From Dendronephthya gigantea (taxonomy: Eukaryota; Cnidaria; Anthozoa; Malacalcyonacea; Nephtheidae), in contig NW_021163033.1 in assembly GCF_004324835.1 (NCBI RefSeq), positions 2,148,001 through 2,212,000 on the forward strand: a stretch of 64,000 nucleotides of DNA, given 5' to 3'. A program made the translations under genes and the position numbers. How positions within the stretch are numbered: the first letter of the stretch is position 1; every line of letters starts with the position of its first letter. Shown piece after piece: positions 1-8,453 of this stretch. Below the pieces are notes generated by a model. It ran no database searches. It saw only the letters and a program-made list of their open reading frames with translations, and was not told where the DNA came from.

Positions 1-1310
1 ATCAAAACTTTGTATAGAAAAGAAGAGAGAAATTAAAGCAATGTCTTTAGGTTTTGTGGAATTTTTAGCTGAAGTACTTCACCCCACAGCACGTTGGGCA
101 ATATATCAAACAAAAGCTGTTAGTTAAAAAACGTTTGATAGCTATAGTGTAGAAATTTCAAGCTGTAAAGAAGCTATAAGAAAACGTACTATTCCAAAAC
201 CACTCGCCTGTACATATAGCAACTTTGTTAAACAAATATGTTATAGCGAGACCAAGTACATCGACGAGGGCTTACACTAACATATCTCGCTACAGCGAGG
301 CATATATACAAAGTAAAACTATTTGCACAAAGTTATGTATAGTAGAAATACGTACTCCATACATAATCTAGTTTAAGTAATTATATAATTGTTTACTTTG
401 TTTGGTGATATGTTGCCTGCATGCTTGCTTGAGTAATTGCATGGTTATACTTGCTTTAGTACTGATTATTCACTTGCTAAAGCAATGCCTATATTTTTTG
501 GGCACAAGCATGCATACAATATGAGCATTAGTCACTCACTTGCCTGCCCATGCAATGGCCAATTTGTACTCTTGCTTAATTATTAAAACTGAGTTGTGTG
601 CTGAAATCATAGGTTATTAAGTTACTATATTCGTTTTGCAATTGCTTTAACAGAACAAGGAATTACTTACTTTAGTAACTGAGTAATAACCACCTTCTTT
701 GCACAAGCATACTGTACCATATACGTGTTTTGGTTAATCATTTATATATAGTTGCCAATTTATAAATGCCCATTCAACTCATTTTTAGGGTACTTATCTA
801 ATGCTTACTTACTTGCTTAAAGTAACTTAAATTTCTTTGGAATGGAACTGCTGATTAATTTTCCTATATATAGGTATTTGCTTACATGTTTCCTAAAACA
901 TTTTCTTAGTGATACTTCACATGTATTTGCCTAAGACAAGAAGTTAATGCCTCACTTGAGTAACTGAACAATAATTACTTCCAAGTTAAAGCTTGGACAC
1001 CTCATTAGGTATTAATGAACTTACCTATAAGTATAGTTGCTTAATTTAACTGTAATTAACTATAAACTAATTTTATTTCTCAATTTATCGGGAATTATCT
1101 TTCCTTCTGGTGAAATACTTCCCATAATTAACCTCGCTTTAAATACACATATGCATCACATCGTTCGAATATTCCAAATATTTTTAGGTATTTTCCTCAA
1201 TGCTTAAAATGACACTATATTTTTAAAACTCAGATCTAAACTACAACTCATATATCATTTCTCGAGTAAGCATCAAAACATGGTTCGTTTTTGACATATG
1301 AAGCATGAGA
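1..1310. other. AT-rich non-coding stretch with scattered short motifs
   Basis: No exon or gene was recognised here. Between about 400 and 1000 the sequence keeps returning to short words such as CTTGCTT, AGTAACT and GCATG in both orientations, which suggests a decayed minisatellite or an old repeat, but no regular period can be fixed by eye. The region may hold upstream sequence of the RING gene that follows. Confidence 0.4.
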
Positions 1311-1324
1311 TTTCTTACGTTATA

Positions 1325-1537
1325 CAGGGTGTCTCAAAAAAAGTGCAACACTTAAATATGCAAGAACATTAATACAGCTCTAAAGCGCAATAGATAAGCA
1401 CATCTGGGAATTGAAAATGGCTCTTAATCCTTCATTTAAAATGCTAAAAGTTATTTTAGCCGAACTATATGGTTCAAACCCGAAAAATATTAATATTCTT
1501 GCATATTTAAGTGGTTGCGTTTTTTTGACACACCCTG
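1325..1537. mobile_element. Tc1/mariner-type MITE with TA target duplication
   Basis: The left end CAGGGTGTCTCAAAAAAA and the right end (reverse complement CAGGGTGTGTCAAAAAAA) form terminal inverted repeats of about 50 bp. These also share the inner part CACTTAAATATGCAAGAA. The element is 213 bp long, is flanked by TA on both sides and has no coding capacity. TA duplication and CAGGGTGT ends fit a non-autonomous Tc1/mariner derivative. Loose end-like copies occur elsewhere in the window at about 4226, 22267 and 23776. Confidence 0.85.
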
Positions 1538-1643
1538 TATGCATGTGATCAATTTGAGTTATGCTATTTGAGCAAAAAGATTCAGGTACGTTTTTCGGGT
1601 AAAAATAACGATATCATTTCTTTGCTTTCTATAGAATTTAAAG

Positions 1644-2102
1644 ATGGAAACCATTGGTGTTTTAGCATCTGAGGAGAATACAAAATCTTCAAAGATTTTG
1701 CCATTATTTGGCATTTTGTCATGGTTAGATAATGTAGAAGGAAACCATTGCTCTATCTGTCTGGAAAAGAACACGAAGAAACAGCAAAGGGCGATAAAAA
1801 TGCCGTGTTGTAATCATTTTCATCACTGTGCGTGTTTCCGAGAATGGCTCAGGACATCCACTGACAGCAGAAACATCACGTGTCCGATCTGCAGAGCAAC
1901 ATACGATGAAACCATGTTCTGTTTCCTCTGCCTCAAACCAAAGAGGGCGGGGGAACACTTCGTGGTAACAAGTTGCTGTGGTTCTCTATTACACAAATCA
2001 TGCGTACACGAGTTACGCATTATGATTAGCTGTATTAAAGAAAACGTAGCAATGGAGTGCGGGGCAGCGGCCGCGTGTGATCAACTTTGGCTGAAGTTAT
2101 AA
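1644..2102 (+). CDS. RING-H2 finger protein, single exon (putative E3 ubiquitin ligase)
   Basis: A 152-residue reading frame. A RING-H2 pattern is visible: C36-x2-C39, C55 (or C56), H58, H61-x2-C64, then C80-P-I-C83, with a Trp at 68 as in many E2-binding RINGs. A second Cys/His-rich stretch follows: C93-x2-C96, C111-C112, H117-x2-C120. Proteins with such RINGs usually pass ubiquitin from an E2 to a substrate; no substrate can be inferred. The start is the first ATG after a possible acceptor (TTTCTATAG, 1626-1634), so a 5' non-coding exon is possible. A candidate AATAAA lies about 260 bp past the stop (2364). There is no signal peptide or membrane segment. It could be a lineage-specific small ligase or the retained end of a larger gene. 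Confidence 0.7.
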   Translation: METIGVLASEENTKSSKILPLFGILSWLDNVEGNHCSICLEKNTKKQQRAIKMPCCNHFHHCACFREWLRTSTDSRNITCPICRATYDETMFCFLCLKPKRAGEHFVVTSCCGSLLHKSCVHELRIMISCIKENVAMECGAAAACDQLWLKL

Positions 2103-3415
2103 AGAATTTGAAAAAGATAGGTTCGTATGGCGTACGTGTGTCCACATATAAGTGCTGACATATTTTTCACTGCAGCATCACTGTTTTTTGTCATATCTGA
2201 TATTAGCTTGCAGGAGTAGTACTGAACACATGAACCATATAAAACAGGTGACAAAATAGGAATCATATGATCTTAACGGCTTTCAATGCAATTTGAGTCG
2301 TATATACTCAACAAAAATTTTTCAGCCTGCAGTTTACGACACAACCCCCCCCCTTCTGTGTTGAATAAAATAAATACTCCTGGGTAGTCGTATATTCAAG
2401 TGACCGTTGCATTAAATATTATACTCAAAATAGACATGTCAGACTTTAACTACCAATTCGTAATAATAAGATTGGGCATTACATGATAATTTAATAAGAA
2501 ACCTAAGAAACTTCCCTCCCAATTAAAAGGTGACCATTACCAGTGGCAGGAATAAGAACAATATAAAACAAAGTTTCGATATACATCTCTCCGAAGAATG
2601 TTTCAAACAATGTAAGGACTAATTATTTCTAAAAGCTAGCAGATAGGTATTAGGCTACTTAGGCTCAAAGAATTTTAACTACCCTACATGCGAATAAATA
2701 TACATCACTGCATAATTATAGTGATGTTATACACCTAACATCCTTTTGCATTATAATAATTTCAACGACTAAACTCAGTCCAATTCCCTAAAATAACCCC
2801 GAAAACCAATTCGCCAAAGTAATGTTTTTTTTTACACTTTTAGTTGTTATGAGTGAAACGATTAAATAGAATAAAAACTGCGTTGTTCTCGCTGACCAAC
2901 AAGAACGCCCGTCCTGAAGGTGGCGAATATAGTTATGTACCAGCGACGTAAAGAAACGCGACAGACAGATACTTGGTCATTGGATACATGTATATTACCA
3001 CGACGTGTCCGGAAAACTGCCGGGGACGAAAGGTACAAAAACACGTGGACAAGACCAATAATCTAAATAGCATTTTAGCTAAAATCTTGACGACTTTTAG
3101 TAAATATGTGAACTACAAATACGTGAACATGTGAACTAAATATGTGAATTTTCTGATCCAATTGACTTTTGAGGTATGGAATGTAATTTGTTATTGATAA
3201 AGAAGTACAGCATTGGTTTTAGTGGCATTGCTACTTATATACATTGCAAATCAACAGGCTATAAAACATCCATCAGAAGTGAATTGGATCTGACAAAATT
3301 TGCCTTTATTTTTGTATTCAAATCGGTCATTGTTGACTGCACACACATAGAATTTTTCTAATGCTAAAACAGCTTATTTTGATATTGCCCAGAAGATTTA
3401 TAAGTAATTAATTAA
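2103..3415. other. Non-coding, no feature recognised
   Basis: The stretch between the RING gene and the next repeats is AT-rich, with only short uninformative reading frames. It has a poly-C run near 2345 and a possible poly(A) signal (AATAAA, 2364-2369) for the RING gene. Nothing else could be supported. Confidence 0.5.
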
Positions 3416-3417
3416 AA

Positions 3418-3595
3418 TGCAGCGTTTCCTCAAGGGCGGCGTATATTGCCAACTTTGTACCAACAACTGTGAATTTATTTTGTAATTGCCAAATTTAACC
3501 AATACAATCGACCTCAAGAAAAACGAGCATAAAAGTTACACATGCATGCCATTTAAATCTATAAGAAAATACACGAGAATTGAACAGTCTATTGG
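3418..3595. mobile_element. Partial diverged copy of the 'AAACGCCGC' MITE
   Basis: Segments such as AAGGGCGGCGTATATTGCCA, TTTAACCAATACAATC and ATAAAAGTTA occur in the same order as in the fuller element at 4594-4985. Only the middle of the element is present. It ends where the fold-back sequence at 3596 begins, which suggests that a later element inserted into or next to this one. Confidence 0.6.
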
Positions 3596-3902
3596 CACTG
3601 AGCGCCGGGCGAGGGTTCTAATTCCGTTTTGTAGTTCGCAACGAAGTCGCGAGTTCAAATCGAACTTCGGAATTTCAAGTCGAACTTTGCGGGAAATTTG
3701 ACTAAATGGCTATAAAATGGCCACAAATAGGAAATAGCAATTTCAATGCAGCAAAGAAATATTATTGTAAGGCTTTGCCCTGGTATTTTATAGTGGCCAT
3801 TTTATAGCGATTTATTCCAATTGCCCGCAAAGTTCTCTTTGAACTTCGGAACTTCGTTGCGAATTACAAAACGGAAGTGAGAACTTCCCCGCCCACTTGA
3901 CA
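3596..3902. repeat. Long imperfect inverted repeat (fold-back element)
   Basis: The left arm contains TTCCGTTTTGTAGTTCGCAA followed by the motifs GAACTTCGGAA and TGGCTATAAAATGGCCAC. The right arm, read in reverse complement, contains TTCCGTTTTGTAATTCGCAA and the same following motifs. The arms are each about 115-150 bp and separated by a short AT-rich spacer. There is no coding capacity. It is probably a fold-back or MITE-type DNA element. Target duplications could not be fixed. Confidence 0.7.
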
Positions 3903-4593
3903 GCTTCCAAACATAGTTTGCAATTGGAGCGTCAAACGTTTTCTGAAATCAACTATAAATGTAATATCAAAATTAAGTTAGCCATTTCTACATTAAATGG
4001 GGTTTCTTCTGGTTTGACAGCTTTTATCGCTTTTACTTTATCATTTCATATATGAAATCTGTAATGTTGAGTTAATAAATAACTGGAGTAATTAGAATAA
4101 GGCGGGAAAAGAAAGAACAACACGGACGCGTATGTGTGAGTAACGTAAGATAATCCAGAAGATTTTGGGTACATGATTTAATATTAAAGATACAACTTTA
4201 CAAAATCAAACATGTGAAGTTTTTTTGGGACACCCGGTGAAATAATCTAATATATTGCACAATATATTAAACAATGGTCACTTCAAATGCAGAGAAAAAG
4301 ACAAATTTACACCCAGGCAGGCGCTTAACGATGGCAGTTTAACATATTTAATATATTAAGTTGTAGACATTTGATTTACACCATGGCTCTAATGCATTTG
4401 TACTGAAGTTTAATAAATCATCAATGAAAAAATTTGCATGGAAACACTGCATTTCACTAAATCCATATTTCACTTGGGATATGTAAATATTACTCATACA
4501 ATACAAATATTAACATTGAGAGAAATTAAAATTGACTTACTACAAGCGTTCATAAAAAAGAATTTCAGTTTGATTATCTTGAAATCGAAATTA

Positions 4594-4985
4594 CCGTAAT
4601 TATTCGAATAAACGCCGCGGCGTTTATAAAATTTTTAGCAATTAAGATGCGGCGTTTATTCGAGGGCGGCGTTTATTCAAGGGAGGCGTTTATTGCAAAC
4701 TCGTAACAACTCTGAATTTCAGTGTGTAATTTAAACGCCAATTTAACCAATACAATCAATCCCCAAAAAAACTAAGTATAAAAGTTATGTGTCTTTTCTA
4801 TTTATATAATTATATAGGAAAATTGAACTGTGGTTATAAATAAATGCTTCGAATAAACGCCGCAATGACAAAAAGGTTGCGGCGTTTATTTGAGGGCGGC
4901 GTTTAATGATATTTTTGCTTGTCCATGCGGCGTTAATTCAAGGGCGGCGTCTATTCGAGGGAGGCGTTTATTCGAGTAATTACGG
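4594..4985. mobile_element. 392-bp MITE with CCGTAATTATTCGAATAAACG ends, TA duplication
   Basis: The left end CCGTAATTATTCGAATAAAC and the right end (reverse complement CCGTAATTACTCGAATAAAC) are inverted repeats flanked by TA. Short internal direct repeats of the kind GGCGGCGTTTATTCGAGG occur several times near both ends. The interior shares TTTAACCAATACAATC and ATAAAAGTTA with the broken copy at 3418. There is no protein-coding capacity. It is probably mobilised by a Tc1/mariner-type transposase elsewhere, inferred from the TA duplication. Confidence 0.85.
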
Positions 4986-5191
4986 TATACGAGCAACATG
5001 AAACTTAATCCGCATTCGCACATGGAAATGTGACGCTTAATCCCTACATGACGTAGGTAAAATATTAGCCACTTCACTCAGTAAATATCCCTCGCGTGAT
5101 GTACTTATGGCCACGCAATAGTATCGCATATACAAGTCTGTGCAAGTGTATACAGTTTAGGTCAAGTATATATCACAAATCAGCGCTCAAA

Positions 5192-6952
5192 ATGGCGTTC
5201 ATATTTCAAGCAAGATATCTACTTTACATTTTCGTGGCATCGTTCATGGTCTCTCGCTCAGAGGCGATACCGAAAGGTGTAAACGGCGGTGTCTATTGTC
5301 TAGGCTGTACGGCAATCGTCAGTTTAAACCAACAACTATCAGAGTACCACAACATAAGTTTCGAAGAGTCGTTTAAGCGACTTTGCTCGTATTTACCACA
5401 ACCATTAACCGACGGCTGTTTCATACTCGGTAAAGTGTTTATGCACCGGGTTCTAGTTCTACCGTATCAATTTTCCTCTCCCGATGTTATTTGTCATAAA
5501 ATCAATATATGTTACACAGAGAAAGGTCAACCAGAGTGCAAGGCATATCCGCATTTCCCAAAACATCCGTCTACTCCAAGTCTCAAAAGTGCCAAAAGAT
5601 TCGCGAATGAGAAACTGCCTTCAAACTCGGTAGAAGCAGAAGGAATCGGCGAAGACTTCGGGCTCGGTTTTGACATTTGTACGTTGCCCGTGATCGACAG
5701 GATTTGTAAAATAGTTGAGCACGTATATCAACAAGAAAAACCGGAATTCGACTTCGACGGAGACGGCTTCAGTTCGTATCTCACGTTGCGGGGTTCTGTC
5801 TGGCGCGGCAAGGATTGTAACGATTTTTTGGGCACGCATTATCCGGGAAAAAAACCGATTTACGACGATGTGCTTTTCGATTCGAATTGCAACGGGATAC
5901 ACGGGATCAATCTGCTGCAATTACGTACATGGGAGGATATATTGTGTTCGAAAAGTTCCCCCCAGGGGACGATCGCGCTGGGGGATTCCGTGACCGCCCA
6001 CTTTCGCATTCCCCCTGAATGGCTGACAGCGACGGAAATCACGCAACACATTTTTAGGGATTTGTGGTTTGTTCTCACAAACGAATTTGATTGGCCAATA
6101 TGTTCAGCTTTCACAGGTTATTACAAGCAATCCGATTGGCCGCACATCATCTCCGGGCCAATAGATTCGGTTTATAAACACATCGTGGAACGCAATCTTT
6201 GCAACCACAGAGATTATCAAAATATTGGGAAGAACGGCGCAGACTCGTTTACGATGAATGACGAACTCGTCGGGGCTATGGCACGTGACCAGAAAGCGGA
6301 CAGACCAGCGTTAGTTTTCTACTCGCTGGTCGGCAACGATGTTTGTCACAGCGACCCGACGGGCGGAGGTATGACAACGGTTGAACAGATGAGAGCAAAC
6401 GCGTTGAAAACCATGTCAAGTTTAGATAAGATCCTCCCTAACGGCAGCCATGTTGCCATGATAGGTTTGGCGGACGGACGAGTATTATACGACACGATGC
6501 ATAACCGTACACACCCGATTGGAAAATTACGAAACGACGTCACGTACGCTAGATTGTACGATTTCCTCAACTGCCTGCAAATCTCCCCGTGCGCAGGTTG
6601 GCTCAACAGCAACGAGACCATACGAAATGCAACGTCCAAGCGCGCAAGAGAACTGAGCGCAGTTTTACAGGATATCGCGAAGACGGAAAAATATGAAAAT
6701 TTCGACTTGGCGTTCATTCCAAACTTCTTCGAGGAAGCTATCAGGATGTGGAAGTCAATGGGAAAAGATCACGAAACCTGGCAGCTTATCGAACCAGTCG
6801 ATGGCTTCCATCCCGACCAAAACGCCCTGGCACTAGCGGCCAAAGTACTCGTGAATGTGATGGAAACGGAAGTACCACATTTCCTGGGTGATGTCAATCC
6901 ACACAATGAAATGATTAAGAAGTTGTTTGGTGATCAAGGTGGCTACAAGTAA
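5192..6952 (+). CDS. AOAH: Acyloxyacyl hydrolase, intact single-exon gene
   Basis: AOAH removes secondary acyl chains from bacterial lipopolysaccharide and so blunts its inflammatory signal. It is a secreted or lysosomal enzyme. The protein is 586 residues (human about 575). The start at 5192 is chosen because it opens directly into a signal peptide (hydrophobic residues about 9-20, cut near SEA-IP). An in-frame ATG at 5099 would hide that signal. A saposin-B-like domain follows with six cysteines (C36, C39, C65, C76, C101, C107). Next comes an Asp-rich calcium-binding region (DFDGDG near 187-192, DSNCNG near 230). The GDSL/SGNH-type catalytic block has G-D-S at 264-266 in ALGDSVTAHFRIPPEW, LVGNDVC in the middle, and DGFH at 537-540 with the likely catalytic Asp and His. 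No intron or break was seen. A poly(A) signal AATAAA lies at 7003-7008. Family assignment is firm; the intronless state is unusual compared with the many-exon vertebrate gene. Confidence 0.95.
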   Translation: MAFIFQARYLLYIFVASFMVSRSEAIPKGVNGGVYCLGCTAIVSLNQQLSEYHNISFEESFKRLCSYLPQPLTDGCFILGKVFMHRVLVLPYQFSSPDVICHKINICYTEKGQPECKAYPHFPKHPSTPSLKSAKRFANEKLPSNSVEAEGIGEDFGLGFDICTLPVIDRICKIVEHVYQQEKPEFDFDGDGFSSYLTLRGSVWRGKDCNDFLGTHYPGKKPIYDDVLFDSNCNGIHGINLLQLRTWEDILCSKSSPQGTIALGDSVTAHFRIPPEWLTATEITQHIFRDLWFVLTNEFDWPICSAFTGYYKQSDWPHIISGPIDSVYKHIVERNLCNHRDYQNIGKNGADSFTMNDELVGAMARDQKADRPALVFYSLVGNDVCHSDPTGGGMTTVEQMRANALKTMSSLDKILPNGSHVAMIGLADGRVLYDTMHNRTHPIGKLRNDVTYARLYDFLNCLQISPCAGWLNSNETIRNATSKRARELSAVLQDIAKTEKYENFDLAFIPNFFEEAIRMWKSMGKDHETWQLIEPVDGFHPDQNALALAAKVLVNVMETEVPHFLGDVNPHNEMIKKLFGDQGGYK

Positions 6953-7002
6953 ATAAACATCAAGTATTACGAGAATCCGAACCGTTGATGAAAATTAACA
7001 GT

Positions 7003-7008
7003 AATAAA
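7003..7008 (+). terminator. Likely poly(A) signal of AOAH
   Basis: AATAAA lies about 50 bp after the AOAH stop codon, within the run GTAATAAAATAAAAATG. Position and sequence fit a cleavage and polyadenylation signal; no downstream GU-rich element was checked. Confidence 0.5.
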
Positions 7009-7443
7009 ATAAAAATGTGCAAGTTTAAATGTTTAAACTGTTGGGTTCAATTTACAATTTACACTAAGTGCAAAAATTGTGAGCAGTACTAAAAAAACTA
7101 CATGTCACGGAAGAACTTAAGAACCAGCCTGCCGCAACAAAACTCTATCGGCTCAGTTTAGGCCATTCAACATTCATCTGAGGAGAACCCCACATATATT
7201 TTGGGAAAAAATTATCATTACACGAAAGACGCTCGCATGCGGTTAGCCGGCCCCTTTTTCCGCACCGATATTGGCACTGTTACTATTTCGAAACCTTTAG
7301 TCACGCAAAGTTGTATATTAATTCCTGAGTGGAAACATAAATTAATGTTCGACATATAATATTTGAGAAAGCCGTTTGATACATGGAAAACTTTACAGTA
7401 AGGTCTTTCGTTCGCGTCGGATGCAATAGACTTTTTTAATAAG

Positions 7444-7479
7444 TTTGATTGGCTCGATAGTTTTGTGGAGCCAATCAAA
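7444..7479. repeat. Short perfect inverted repeat with CCAAT motifs
   Basis: Twelve-base arms TTTGATTGGCTC and GAGCCAATCAAA are separated by 12 bases. Each arm holds a CCAAT/ATTGG core, so it may be a paired CCAAT-box site or simply a small hairpin. Confidence 0.45.
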
Positions 7480-7534
7480 TTTCGTGTAACATCGGACTTT
7501 CCGCGTTTGACGTCATTATAAGAAAGGTTTATTC

Positions 7535-7645
7535 AAATTATCGATAATGAGGGATGATAAACTAATGAATAAGCCTCATTATTACCTCATTATCTATTGT
7601 TGGATCGAATTTCATGCGAGGAAAATGCGCTGTATAAAAGGGAGT
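7535..7645. mobile_element. Half of a diverged MITE also found at 24333
   Basis: The motifs CTCATTAT, ACCTCATTATCTATTGTT and AATGCGCTGTATAA match, in reverse complement and in the same order, the sequence at 24333-24442. That copy carries TATACGTCGCATTTTGG, ACAATAGAT and ATGAGATGATAATGA. No second end can be seen here. The element contains TATAAAAG at about 7632, which looks like a TATA box but is part of the repeat. Confidence 0.45.
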
Positions 7646-7753
7646 GTGAATATTCGAGCTAATTTTCATCTATTCACAAGCGATCGTATTGCAAGATAAA
7701 ATAGATTATAAAGAAGCCATACTGCATATTCATACAAACAGGTAATAGCTACC

Positions 7754-8340
7754 ATGCACAATTTGAGAAACGATTTACATCATTGCTGTAGCAAGGCATG
7801 TTTAAACATTATATGTTGGACATTGATAATAGGTAAATTAGAATTCGATCTGGCGTCTGCCAAATCTCCGCCTATTAATCAAAAAAAGATAATTGCGCTG
7901 CGTCATCGCGACATTACGTTCGTATTTAGGTTAAAAACGCTTGCACTGGCCGATATCGTTAATCGAAACCAGACTAAGAGCATTTCTGGAGAAACATACG
8001 TGATTGCTTGATGTGGCTGAAAAAGCATTTTGCTCTAATTCGGTATCACACAAATCTTTAAATGTAATTGTGTCACACAGATTTTTAAAGCTACGGTCGA
8101 TACCACATTACACTGAAACCTGATTCAAAATTATTTTCCGCAGGATTGCCTAGCTGGCTGAAGAAGCGCGTCGCTCGCACCTTATTCTATTTCTGTTCCC
8201 GTTTCATACAAATGACACGACATCAAATCAAGCTACTGTTGATTCGAATTCACCGAAATCCGATTAAGATTACCGGAAAAACATATATGATAACACTGCT
8301 TATAGGTGACTGGTTAATTTCGTCTAAACAAATATGATAT
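7754..8340 (+). other. Doubtful small gene or pseudogene with two related exon-like blocks
   Basis: Not recognised. Block one is a reading frame from an ATG at 7754 to a stop at 8011, with a possible donor (ATAATAG/GTAAAT) after 26 codons. Block two, about 8142-8299, lies between a good acceptor (TTTTCCGCAG) and a possible donor (CTTATAG/GTGACT); it is basic and hydrophobic, with SWLKKRVAR near its start and ITGKTYMIT near its end. Block one carries a weakly similar ISGETYVIA followed by a WLKK-like stretch after its stop, which suggests an old local duplication. The upstream TATA-like box belongs to a repeat. It may be non-coding. Confidence 0.2.
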
Positions 8341-8453
8341 CAAATCTAAAAGTTTAGATTTGAAGCATTTTATACGTATAGCACCATCGCCCACCAACCT
8401 CCGAGTATATTAATCCCTGCAAATAACAACTCAAATTCACGTTACCTGATCCA

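Noticed and set aside
5096-5191. N-terminal extension of AOAH from the upstream ATG at 5099
   Set aside because: The signal peptide begins at 5192; an extension of 31 residues would place it inside the protein.
7632-7639. TATA box (TATAAAAG) that could drive a small gene at 7754
   Set aside because: The surrounding 110 bp match a repeat found again at 24333 in inverted form, so the box is part of a mobile element end rather than good evidence for a promoter.
8142-8299. Similarity of the second exon-like block to the C-terminal region of insect odorant receptors
   Set aside because: The resemblance is a handful of residues, the rest of such a receptor is absent, and the other genes point to a cnidarian.
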